A DNA stretch of 5,690 nt from Akkermansiaceae bacterium. Lineage in GTDB: Bacteria; Verrucomicrobiota; Verrucomicrobiia; Verrucomicrobiales; Akkermansiaceae. Below, in pieces: positions 1 to 5,690 of the stretch (its first letter is position 1; each line of letters opens with the position of its first letter). Below the pieces are notes generated by a model. That model saw only the letters and a list, made by a program, of their open reading frames with translations, was not told the DNA's origin and ran no database searches. Position numbers and translations under genes: made by a program. The stretch covers positions 1 to 5,690 of the forward strand of contig JALZVD010000264.1 of NCBI GenBank assembly GCA_023300205.1, given 5' to 3'.

Positions 1-601
1 CGCGACCTCCTTGAAGTTTCTCTCGCACTGACGAGATCGGTTCATCAGGATGCCAACTGATCTCAATAGACTCACCATCCCCCGCATCCGTCTTAAAATA
101 AATCACATCGTTCAAACTATGGGTAAGTCCATGAATCTTATAAGATCCCTTAGTCGTCTTAATCTCACCCACCAGCTCTGCATTCCATAAACCAAGCCGC
201 ATATCCAAATCCACAACATCTCCCTTAGAAGTCAGCTTGAAATGCCCCAGAGGCAACCGCCCTCTATAAATCCACAACATCTCATTACCCTCAAAAGGAA
301 GCCGATGATCATAATGATCATGACGACCCACATGAATAGACATCACATTCTTAGCCTCTCCCTTACCCTGATAAAGCAAAAACCCCATATTACCATTCCC
401 TGAATAAGGAGCCACCTCCCACCTCTTAGGCATCCTATCCCACACCATATCATTACGCTGCATAAACTTCGGCCAATCAACTTTAGACTGAACCTGCGCC
501 AGCAACGGCATAGCCCCAAAACATAATATAATAACAACCAACCCTGCTAAAAGAACCTTACTAATCTGGACGAAAATATTCACTTTTAATTTATTCATCA
601 T
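1..601 (-). CDS. Secreted GH95-like glycoside hydrolase, N-terminal part (3' end beyond window)
   Basis: The minus-strand frame is open from a double ATG (601-599 and 598-596) to the window edge, about 200 residues without a stop. The protein begins with a Sec signal peptide: Lys-containing N-region, a hydrophobic stretch from about residue 16 to 30, then a PLLA-QVQ cleavage site near residue 35. The mature part shows RNDMVWDRMPKRWEVAPYSG, then GNGNMGFLLYQ, HVGRHDHYDHR, RLPLGHFKL, and DMRLGLWNAEL. From memory, this pattern is the N-terminal beta-sandwich of large secreted GH95-like (alpha-L-fucosidase-type) or related uncharacterised hydrolases, in which an (alpha/alpha)6 catalytic barrel follows. 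That barrel is not visible here, so substrate and activity cannot be inferred. It follows the photolyase gene by 66 bases on the same strand. No good Shine-Dalgarno precedes the ATG pair. An overlapping 64-residue frame at 343-537 is rejected as a shadow. Secretion is well supported; the family name is moderate. Confidence 0.72.
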   Translation of the reverse strand, partial: MMNKLKVNIFVQISKVLLAGLVVIILCFGAMPLLAQVQSKVDWPKFMQRNDMVWDRMPKRWEVAPYSGNGNMGFLLYQGKGEAKNVMSIHVGRHDHYDHRLPFEGNEMLWIYRGRLPLGHFKLTSKGDVVDLDMRLGLWNAELVGEIKTTKGSYKIHGLTHSLNDVIYFKTDAGDGESIEISWHPDEPISSVREKLQGGR

Positions 602-667
602 TTTATAACCATAAATACACAACAAGTTTTAAGATCTTATAAAAAATTCTCTAACACAACTAAGGTT

Positions 668-2107
668 TTATGCTTTTGTTTCTTTAAATTCCCCATAAGC
701 CTTCAGAGCCTTTTCCCTCCCTTTTTCATGAGAAATAATAGGCTGAGGGTAAGTTTTCCCCAGCGTTACGCCAGCAGCTAACAGTTCCAGTTCAGGCATC
801 TCCCATGGCTTATGTAGATACTTATCAGGAACACCTTTCAACTCTGGACAATACTCACGAACATAGTCTCCATCAGGATCAAATTTCTCACCCTGAATGA
901 TCGGATTAAAGATACGGAAGTAGGGTGAAGCATCAGCACCACAACCTCCTATCCACTGCCAACCCATCGTATTATTCGCCAAATCCGCATCAACCAGCGT
1001 ATCCCAGAACCAGCTAGCCCCCTCACGCCAGTCTTGCAACAAATGCTTCACCAACAAAGACCCCACAATCATCCTTACCCTGTTATGCATCCATCCAGTC
1101 TGCCAAAGCTGCCTCATACCAGCATCCACTATCGGAAATCCTGTCTTACCCTTTTGCCAAGCTCTTAGATACTCCTCATTCTTCTCCCAAGGAAACCCCT
1201 CATACTCAGGCCTCAATGGACGCTCCGGACTATGTGGTGAATGAAAAAGTAAATGGTAACTAAACTCACGCCAAAACAACTGCCTAAGATAACCTTTCTC
1301 CACAGTATCATTATAGCTATCTCTAAACGCATGATAAACCTCCCGCGCACTAATCTGCCCCCACTGAAGATACGGTGAAAGCTGTGAAGTCCCATCAACT
1401 GACGGAATATCTCGCCTCCCATCATAACTGACAGCCTTACTCTTCACCATCTCACCCAGCCTCGCTAAACCAGCTTCACGCCTAGGTTCCCAACAATCAT
1501 AAAACCCTCTATCCCAAGAAATTTTCGGTAACAACCCAAGATCATCAATACTACTAGGTGACTCCACTCCCCCCCATTTCACACTCTCCCACTCTTCACT
1601 AGTAACCTCTATGACCGGATCCACACTCCTAGTCAGGCAATGTTTCCAATAAGGCGTAAACACTTTAAAGTGGCTACCAGACTTGTTTTGTATCGTATGC
1701 GGTTCATGCAGAAGATGAGTATTAAAAGACTTAGCCTCATACCCTTGAGCTGTTAGATAAACCTTGAGCTGTTTATCACGTTCAATAATTTCAGGCTCAT
1801 ACCGCCTACCCCAGTAGATCACATCTGCCCCATAATCCTGAATAATCTCTACAATCTTCGCAGAAAAATCACCTCCACATAGCTGATGAACCAGAAGCTT
1901 ACCTCCAAGCTGCTTTAACTGACCTTCTAGATCAGTTAAAGCATGATGAAGCCACCACTGCGACGCCGCTCCATCTTGCCAACGATGCTCACCCTCATCC
2001 CAGATAAAAACAGGAAAAATCTCATAGCCACTCTCAATAGCATCTGCAAAACCTGGGTGATCAGTTAGACGCAGATCTTTACGTAACCAGATGACACACT
2101 TCTTCAT
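668..2107 (-). CDS. phrB: Deoxyribodipyrimidine photolyase (class I CPD photolyase)
   Basis: This flavoenzyme uses blue light to split UV-induced cyclobutane pyrimidine dimers in DNA, in the cytoplasm. The 479 residues are full length for the family. The N-terminal antenna domain opens with VIWLRKDLRLTDH (5-17) and has RRYEP (101-105), where E104 matches the folate-contacting Glu. The linker has KVFTPYW (148-154). The FAD domain has TSQLSPYLQWG (240-250), WREF (279-282), WMHNRVRM (339-346) and ANNTMGWQW (377-385). By alignment to E. coli PhrB from memory, the electron-transfer Trp triad is intact (W383, W360, W307), the flavin-N5 Asn is N379, and N342 and M346 mark the CPD rather than the (6-4) type. 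Q276 sits where E. coli has the substrate-contacting E274. The ATG overlaps the upstream gene's stop as ATGA and has a strong Shine-Dalgarno, which fixes the start and implies translational coupling. The reading as a CPD photolyase is secure. Confidence 0.96.
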   Translation of the reverse strand: MKKCVIWLRKDLRLTDHPGFADAIESGYEIFPVFIWDEGEHRWQDGAASQWWLHHALTDLEGQLKQLGGKLLVHQLCGGDFSAKIVEIIQDYGADVIYWGRRYEPEIIERDKQLKVYLTAQGYEAKSFNTHLLHEPHTIQNKSGSHFKVFTPYWKHCLTRSVDPVIEVTSEEWESVKWGGVESPSSIDDLGLLPKISWDRGFYDCWEPRREAGLARLGEMVKSKAVSYDGRRDIPSVDGTSQLSPYLQWGQISAREVYHAFRDSYNDTVEKGYLRQLFWREFSYHLLFHSPHSPERPLRPEYEGFPWEKNEEYLRAWQKGKTGFPIVDAGMRQLWQTGWMHNRVRMIVGSLLVKHLLQDWREGASWFWDTLVDADLANNTMGWQWIGGCGADASPYFRIFNPIIQGEKFDPDGDYVREYCPELKGVPDKYLHKPWEMPELELLAAGVTLGKTYPQPIISHEKGREKALKAYGEFKETKA

Positions 2108-3540
2108 GGTTGTGGCTCCTCTTCTATTAAAGCCTCATCTTCAACTTCCTCATCAAGAACCTGCTCTAAATCAGGAACGATTGGCTTAGGAAATGTATCT
2201 TCCCATCGATGGAGCGTATACCCTGCACCTAAGCCTCCGATATCTTCGAGCAACATCGAACATTGCTCATACCACAAATCATAGTCGGGTGCCACTCTCG
2301 GCTTCACCGCCGTCCCAGGAAAAACAATATAAGTAACCCCCAGCGTGGACACCGGCCGGTGATACGAACTAGCAATCGGATTAATTTCTTTGGCTAATCT
2401 CAAAGAGCTTTCACCTGCCTTAAACGTTGGACCTCCATCACCCACAATCGCTGGATAAATCTTATCCTTATAAACCACCGCCACATAGTCACCCACCCCA
2501 GGAATATGCTCCTGCCTTCTAGCAGCTATAATCTTATCCACTGAAATAACTATAAAAGGATCATGCTCAGCAACCAGAAAACTATGCTGCTTCATATCTT
2601 CTATCCCCAATTGAAGCGTATTCTTTATCCTATTTCGTAACCACGTTTTACGCTCATCAGTCGTACTAGCTAATGCCAGCTCTGCCTCCGCATTCCTCAC
2701 ACGCTGTTCCCAACCTTTCAGCATTGGGTTCTCCTTATCAGTCACTTTATCCCAGCTATAGCTCGTGAATGGTTGGTAGTGAGTTGAGTTCACCACCTCA
2801 TCCGGCATCGTTTCTAACCGGTCGCCATCTGAGCCATCAGTCACCACATCCATATCTGCTTGGAATAAAAAAACCTGCCTTCCTGTAGACGGGTAAGTTA
2901 TTTCCAGCATCGTCTCACAATCATAAAAATTATGATTCGTTAATGCACTACCCAGATTAAGAACATCTCTCCGCAGCCTAGCCTCCTTATTCGCGTATAA
3001 CTTACGATACATCGGTGACACCTTAGCCCCCCTCATAAGATCAGCTAGCCCAGGGAGCATGTTAGAAAGATGCGGATTAACCCCTACTAACTGCTCAGCA
3101 GTAGTAGCTGGAGTTGGCACCGTCACATCAAGACTGAAGTTCGCAAGATAACTATCATCACGTTTCCGCTCTATAGAAGCCTGCTCACCCTCAGTGAAAT
3201 GCGCCTCGTACGTAAGCTTAAACCCCTTTAACGTATTCCTCACATTTGTATCAGCATCTACAGCAATCGTGGGAATCCGCTTTACCACTGGCTTAGGGAT
3301 GGGCTTGGGTTTCGGAGCTGGCTCAGGTTTCGGAGCCGGCTTGGCTACTATCTCTCTCACTTGTGGACGTTTCCACGCACGCACCGCATCTTTACCTGTC
3401 TTCGTAAACGGAAAAAGAATGCCAAAACAGACCAGAAAAAATAGACCCGCTCGGAGCCACCAAACACGTGCTAGAAACCCTTTCAAACCAGACTTCCCCC
3501 CAGATAATAAAGTGTCGTTATGCAGATTAGACATGAACAT
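2104..3540 (-). CDS. Membrane-anchored protein with GH75 (chitosanase-like) domain
   Basis: The 478-residue protein has a short cytoplasmic N-terminus, one transmembrane helix (about 27-46), and a Pro/Lys-rich stalk (about 66-85, KPAPKPEPAPKPKP-like) that could cross the periplasm. An extracytoplasmic domain follows at about 200-410, then an acidic tail (460-475). The domain has VFLFQADMDVVTDGSDGDR, TSYSW, PFIVISVDKI, GVGDYVAVVYKDKIYPAIVG and DGGPTFKAGESSLRLA. This order matches glycoside hydrolase family 75 (fungal-type endo-chitosanase). The candidate catalytic pair is D368 and E377, nine residues apart. GH75 enzymes cut beta-1,4-glucosamine chains; whether this one cuts chitosan, peptidoglycan or another amino sugar polymer is unknown. 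A charged helical insert (about 272-318) and residues 95-200 have no family I recognise. Start: ATG at 3540 is preferred, with AAGGGA about 15 bases upstream; a second in-frame ATG lies at 3534. Its stop overlaps the photolyase start, so it heads that unit. Confidence 0.85.
   Translation of the reverse strand: MFMSNLHNDTLLSGGKSGLKGFLARVWWLRAGLFFLVCFGILFPFTKTGKDAVRAWKRPQVREIVAKPAPKPEPAPKPKPIPKPVVKRIPTIAVDADTNVRNTLKGFKLTYEAHFTEGEQASIERKRDDSYLANFSLDVTVPTPATTAEQLVGVNPHLSNMLPGLADLMRGAKVSPMYRKLYANKEARLRRDVLNLGSALTNHNFYDCETMLEITYPSTGRQVFLFQADMDVVTDGSDGDRLETMPDEVVNSTHYQPFTSYSWDKVTDKENPMLKGWEQRVRNAEAELALASTTDERKTWLRNRIKNTLQLGIEDMKQHSFLVAEHDPFIVISVDKIIAARRQEHIPGVGDYVAVVYKDKIYPAIVGDGGPTFKAGESSLRLAKEINPIASSYHRPVSTLGVTYIVFPGTAVKPRVAPDYDLWYEQCSMLLEDIGGLGAGYTLHRWEDTFPKPIVPDLEQVLDEEVEDEALIEEEPQP
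2116..2122 (-). promoter_or_regulatory. Shine-Dalgarno of the photolyase gene
   Basis: On the minus strand AGAGGAG ends eight bases before the photolyase ATG (2107-2105). It lies inside the last codons of the GH75-like gene. Its strength and spacing support this ATG as the true start and suggest that ribosomes finishing the upstream gene can re-initiate at the ATGA overlap. It is the clearest ribosome binding site in the window; the other starts have weak or no Shine-Dalgarno. Confidence 0.8.
3290..3343 (-). repeat. Degenerate 18-base tandem repeat encoding the Pro/Lys stalk
   Basis: Two adjacent 18-base units, at 3308-3325 and 3326-3343, agree at 15 of 18 positions (plus strand GGTTTCGGAGC, then a shared GGCT). 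A third, much weaker unit precedes them at 3290-3307. In the minus-strand reading frame each unit encodes six residues of the xPKPxP type, which form the stalk of the GH75-like protein. Because the unit is a multiple of three, copy-number change would lengthen or shorten the stalk without a frameshift. Confidence 0.7.
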
Positions 3541-3615
3541 GAAGATACTATTATTCCCTTAAATAACAACCCTTACTAATACACTTTTAAATGATTTCTT
3601 ATAACATATTCCTTT

Positions 3616-3634
3616 AAATGCTACTTTTCTAGCA
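3616..3634 (+). repeat. Dyad element copy 1 (possible operator)
   Basis: The sequence is AAATGCTACTTTTCTAGCA. It contains a perfect inverted repeat, TGCTA - six bases - TAGCA (3619-3634). The first 13 bases recur exactly at 3660-3672, and the AGCA at the end also recurs, giving 17 of 19 matches. Its place in the divergent promoter region suggests a binding site for a dimeric regulator, or an RNA hairpin if it is transcribed. Regulator unknown. Confidence 0.5.
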
Positions 3635-3659
3635 ATTTGGAGTTGCCAGAAATAATCCT

Positions 3660-3678
3660 AAATGCTACTTTTGCAGCA
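3660..3678 (+). repeat. Dyad element copy 2, abutting the lipoprotein start codon
   Basis: The sequence is AAATGCTACTTTTGCAGCA, matching copy 1 at 17 of 19 positions with a start-to-start spacing of 44 bases, close to four helical turns. The dyad here is imperfect (TGCTA facing CAGCA). It ends two bases before the ATG at 3681 and so occupies the position where a Shine-Dalgarno would be; none is visible. A protein bound here could block expression, or the hairpin could act on translation if it is in the leader. Confidence 0.5.
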
Positions 3679-3680
3679 CC

Positions 3681-4397
3681 ATGAATCACATAATAATGAT
3701 CAATATGCTAAGAGCCTTTACTGGATTAGGCTTCATCTCAGGCCTCACCAGCTGCAGTAACAGTAGCTATGCCCCTTCTAACATACCCTCTGTTCCCATG
3801 TACACAGCAGCTTCCATGAGCTCATTAAACAAAAACAGCGTAAGCACAGCAAAAAGAATAGTAATAAAAACCGGATCCATGAACCTTGATGTCAGTCATG
3901 TCCGTGAAAATAGTGAGAAAATAGAACACATCATCTCAGCTCAAGGTGCCCACATGCTAAGTTATGATGATCGTGATGATAAAGTAAAAACCGCATCATT
4001 TTCAATCCGTGTCCCAGCTCAAAACCTAGTAAGCATAATGGACCAGATCTCTGAACTAGGAAAAGTGACTTACAGAAAAGTAACAGTAAAAGACCAAACA
4101 AAAGAAGCCATCGCTCAAAAATCCCTACTCGCTAAACTAAAGCAGCGCCGTAGTAGATTAGAATCCATCTACAACACTACCAAAGATATCTCAGATAAAT
4201 TAGAAATCGAAGAAACTCTAGCTGAAATAGAGCAACAAATTTTCTCTTTAGAAGAGCGTGCTCGACACATAAACCTATTCTCACAGTTCAGCAAACTAGA
4301 TATTTCTCTCTCTCAGAAGTCTATAAGAGGCCCAATTGGCGCTACACTCGATGGCGCGATGTGGTCATTAGGTAAACTTATTACAATCCGTGAATAA
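3681..4397 (+). CDS. DUF4349-domain lipoprotein
   Basis: The 238-residue protein starts with a lipoprotein signal peptide: hydrophobic MLRAFTGLGFISG, then lipobox LTSC with the acylated Cys at residue 25. It should therefore sit on an envelope membrane, facing the periplasm or the exterior. After a Ser/Asn-rich linker, residues 58-213 match the DUF4349 pattern: RIVIKTGSMNLDV, a Gly/Ala-His turn near 90, FSIRVPAQN (107-115), LGKVTYRKVTVKDQT (126-140), a long coiled coil (about 141-196) and a strand, LDISLSQ. The C-terminus ends GPIGATLDGAMWSLGKLITIRE, a weakly hydrophobic amphipathic segment and shorter than the transmembrane helix many DUF4349 proteins have. The molecular function of the family is not established. 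ATG at 3681 gives the longest form; in-frame ATGs at 3696 and 3705 would still leave a usable lipoprotein signal, and no Shine-Dalgarno decides between them. Its promoter region is shared with the divergent GH75-like gene. Confidence 0.85.
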   Translation: MNHIIMINMLRAFTGLGFISGLTSCSNSSYAPSNIPSVPMYTAASMSSLNKNSVSTAKRIVIKTGSMNLDVSHVRENSEKIEHIISAQGAHMLSYDDRDDKVKTASFSIRVPAQNLVSIMDQISELGKVTYRKVTVKDQTKEAIAQKSLLAKLKQRRSRLESIYNTTKDISDKLEIEETLAEIEQQIFSLEERARHINLFSQFSKLDISLSQKSIRGPIGATLDGAMWSLGKLITIRE

Positions 4398-4417
4398 AAA
4401 ATGAATAACATCTAAAC

Positions 4418-4447
4418 TTTATACATCATAACTCGGTATAGTATAAT
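4418..4447 (+). promoter_or_regulatory. Candidate promoter downstream of the lipoprotein gene
   Basis: A consensus TATAAT lies at 4442-4447. Upstream at 17-18 bases is a weak -35, TTTATA or TTATAC (4418-4424). It lies after the lipoprotein stop codon and before the hairpins and terminator, with no plus-strand gene to drive in between. In such AT-rich spacer a chance TATAAT is possible, so support is modest. Confidence 0.3.
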
Positions 4448-4452
4448 AGAGA

Positions 4453-4534
4453 ATTAAATATTTTGTGTGTGTCCACCTCAACACAGGTGGCAGGAGCCTC
4501 CCCGCAACAAGAATGCGGTGGGGCTTTAATTTTT
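4453..4534 (+). ncRNA. Candidate small RNA of about 80 nt, or 3' UTR of the lipoprotein mRNA
   Basis: If the TATAAT at 4442 is used, transcription would start near 4453 and stop at the U-rich tract near 4534. The RNA would have an AU-rich single-stranded 5' end with a GUGUGUGUG stretch, a perfect hairpin (CCACCT 4473-4478, six-base loop, AGGTGG 4485-4490), and the terminator hairpin. That is the usual layout of an independent bacterial sRNA. The simpler alternative is that it is only the 3' untranslated end of the lipoprotein mRNA. No known RNA family is recognised. Confidence 0.3.
4495..4534 (+). terminator. Rho-independent terminator, rightward
   Basis: AGCCTCCCCGC (4495-4505) pairs with GCGGTGGGGCT (4515-4525) around a nine-base loop. 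The stem has either one mismatch and one G-U pair, or two single-base T bulges with all other pairs Watson-Crick. It is followed by TTTAATTTTT (ending 4534), the U-rich tail expected for plus-strand termination. It ends transcription coming from the lipoprotein gene or from the candidate small RNA. The tail touches the stop codon of the convergent kinase gene. Leftward, the hairpin is followed by no T-run, so it is probably not an efficient bidirectional terminator. Confidence 0.8.
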
Positions 4535-5690
4535 CAATCACCCTTAATCGTCTCTAATTTCAGACGCTTGATCAACCATTGAGATGGCTTCTTTTTATCA
4601 TAAGAATAACTAAATAAATGATTATTCCAAACCTTTCCAAAGTTCATACCTCTATTAAAAGTGTCTTCAAATGCTGGTTCATCATCCACTGTCACCGAAT
4701 AACTCCCAGATTCATCTTCAGGCTGCTGCTCCACAACAATAGTATACCAGTTATTATCTCCAGCATAAGGGACTATGATAGAATTACCCTTCTTAACGCC
4801 ATCAGCTCTATCCCTCCCAGATATCCTTACTCTATTATTCGGCAAACACTCAATAACTAGATGTAAGCTCACTGCTCCATCTCCCCAGCCTCTATTTAAC
4901 TTATCATTAAAATGAAAGCCTAACTTGTGTGCCCCTTTTAGAACCTTCACCTGGTAAGTGAGCTTCCACCCATAATCAAACATATCACTCGTATGAATAT
5001 TCATTGGTAACTTTATACCAGTGATAGCCTTATGCGCTCTGCTTTGCATCAACCTGCCTTCTGCTTCCTTATCCACTCTCTGCTGCAGAGGCTGCTGATA
5101 TCCCCAATCAGGATGAGAACTCTTAGAACCGTCAAAATCAGTAATAATAATCTTTTCTACCTCCTCGTCACTATCCTCATTTACAACAATAGATTGTTCA
5201 TCCTCACCCCCTTTAGCCATCATCGCAAGGATCGCTCCAAAAGCCACCACTAGCCCCATACCAAGGACAATAAACAGTCCTTTCTTAGAGCTTTTTTTCT
5301 GCCCTGCTAATGGGCTAGGAACTACTGCCACACTAGCAGAAACCGCAGCAGGTATCGCGCTCGCAGGAAAAATCCCTGACACAGGACCTGTGACATTCCC
5401 AGTCGGTATTTGCAGCTGCGGAGCAGAGCTCGTATTCAAAGGAGCAGTCATCACAGGCACCTTACTAGTTCTATCCAACATAGGAAGAGCGTTCAGCGCC
5501 TCCACCGCAGAAGCCGGGCGCTCATCTGGATTGAACTTGATAAGCTTTTCTATCCATAATCGGAAATCTTCTGGAACATCCTCATTAAACTTCCCTAATG
5601 GAGGTAAACCTCCCCCGTGCATTTTCTCCGCTTCGTCACTAGAAACCCCACCAAAGGGATGCCCACCAGCAAGTGACATATAAAGTATAT
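4534..5690 (-). CDS. Transmembrane Ser/Thr protein kinase, C-terminal part (5' end beyond window)
   Basis: The frame is open to the right edge: ILY precedes the ATG at 5679, giving ILYMSLAGGHPFGG, which is kinase subdomain IX running into X, so that ATG is internal. PDERPAS (51-57, counted from that Met) holds the invariant Arg of subdomain XI. The ATP site, catalytic HRD and DFG lie outside the window, so activity cannot be judged. After the kinase lobe come a Ser/Pro/Ala/Val-rich linker (about 70-126), a Lys-rich stop-transfer edge, one transmembrane helix (134-155), an acidic stretch (158-176), and a roughly 200-residue beta-rich extracytoplasmic domain (177-381) beginning IIITDFDGS. I do not recognise that domain; it resembles in style a concanavalin/LamG-like jelly roll (WKLTYQVKVLKG, GFHFND, WYTIVVEQ, YSVTVDDEPAF), which would suit ligand sensing. 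The layout is that of Hanks-type receptor kinases common in Planctomycetes and Verrucomicrobia. It is convergent with the lipoprotein gene. Confidence 0.88.
   Translation of the reverse strand, partial: ILYMSLAGGHPFGGVSSDEAEKMHGGGLPPLGKFNEDVPEDFRLWIEKLIKFNPDERPASAVEALNALPMLDRTSKVPVMTAPLNTSSAPQLQIPTGNVTGPVSGIFPASAIPAAVSASVAVVPSPLAGQKKSSKKGLFIVLGMGLVVAFGAILAMMAKGGEDEQSIVVNEDSDEEVEKIIITDFDGSKSSHPDWGYQQPLQQRVDKEAEGRLMQSRAHKAITGIKLPMNIHTSDMFDYGWKLTYQVKVLKGAHKLGFHFNDKLNRGWGDGAVSLHLVIECLPNNRVRISGRDRADGVKKGNSIIVPYAGDNNWYTIVVEQQPEDESGSYSVTVDDEPAFEDTFNRGMNFGKVWNNHLFSYSYDKKKPSQWLIKRLKLETIKGD

Larger units (their letters stand above)
3541..3680. promoter_or_regulatory. Divergent intergenic region between the GH75-like gene and the lipoprotein gene
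   Basis: These 140 bases separate two divergently transcribed genes, so both promoters should lie here. The region is strongly AT-rich and holds two copies of a 19-base element, listed separately. A TATAAC at 3600-3605 is a possible rightward -10 box, but no good -35 lies at the right distance. Leftward, several T/A-rich hexamers exist but none stands out. I can support a regulatory region but not exact promoter positions. No small ORF or terminator is evident. Confidence 0.55.

Noticed and set aside
343..537. A 64-residue minus-strand ORF
   Set aside because: It overlaps the signal-peptide-bearing hydrolase frame (601-1) on the same strand. Its Arg/Trp/Cys/Leu-rich composition is typical of an out-of-frame shadow.
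601..644. An 8-base inverted repeat (TTTTATAA at 601-608, TTATAAAA at 637-644) and the palindrome AAGATCTT at 631-638, as a terminator or translational switch
   Set aside because: The arms are entirely A/T with a 28-base loop, so the stem would be weak, and the palindrome lacks a GC stem. This is expected in AT-rich spacer DNA.
1213..1425. A 70-residue minus-strand ORF inside the photolyase gene
   Set aside because: It is fully nested in the well-conserved photolyase frame on the same strand and has no recognisable domain or ribosome binding site.
3194..3562. A 122-residue plus-strand ORF with a Gly-rich stretch
   Set aside because: It is antisense to the start of the GH75-like gene. The Gly/Ala/Phe repeats are simply the complement of the Pro/Lys stalk codons.
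5677..5679. ATG as the start of the kinase-tail protein
   Set aside because: The reading frame continues upstream to the window edge with ILY, and the residues around the ATG are the middle of a kinase domain (LYMSLAGGHPF), so the true start lies outside the window.
4618..5683. Three plus-strand ORFs (4618-4860, 5032-5253, 5390-5683)
   Set aside because: All are antisense to the kinase frame, which has clear kinase motifs and a transmembrane helix. Their translations show no family features.

Overview
The window is a stretch of bacterial chromosome, about 45% GC by eye. It looks like a free-living bacterium of the Planctomycetes-Verrucomicrobia-Chlamydiae group, most likely Verrucomicrobiota. 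This is an inference from the gene repertoire: a Ser/Thr kinase fused to a transmembrane and extracytoplasmic domain, a GH75-type chitosanase-like protein, a secreted GH95-like hydrolase and a DUF4349 lipoprotein. No rRNA, tRNA, IS element, CRISPR array or phage gene is visible.

Left block (1-3540, all minus strand), in order of transcription. First is a membrane-anchored protein with a Pro/Lys-rich stalk and a GH75-like domain (3540-2104). Next is a class I CPD photolyase (2107-668), whose ATG overlaps the previous stop in an ATGA and has a strong internal Shine-Dalgarno. After a 66-base AT-rich gap comes the start of a secreted GH95-like glycosidase (601-1, cut by the window edge). The first two genes are almost certainly one transcription unit. 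The third may also belong, because no convincing terminator separates it.

Middle (3541-3680): a 140-base divergent intergenic region. It carries two near-identical copies of a 19-base element, AAATGCTACTTTTNNAGCA, whose starts are 44 bases apart. The second copy ends two bases before the start codon of the rightward gene. That gene encodes a DUF4349 lipoprotein (3681-4397).

Right block: after the lipoprotein gene is a 136-base gap with a TATAAT box, a small perfect hairpin and a GC-rich hairpin followed by a U-rich tract. The last is a rightward intrinsic terminator, and the whole may be an independent small RNA of about 80 nt. From the right edge, reading leftward and converging on that terminator, is the 3' part of a transmembrane Ser/Thr kinase gene (5690-4534) whose catalytic core lies outside the window.

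The genes do not form an obvious pathway. Cell-surface polysaccharide or envelope functions (GH75-like, GH95-like, DUF4349 lipoprotein, receptor-like kinase) surround a light-dependent DNA repair enzyme. I see no clear new defence or mobile system. The items most worth a second look are the repeated dyad before the lipoprotein gene, the candidate small RNA, and an unusual glutamine in the photolyase substrate pocket.
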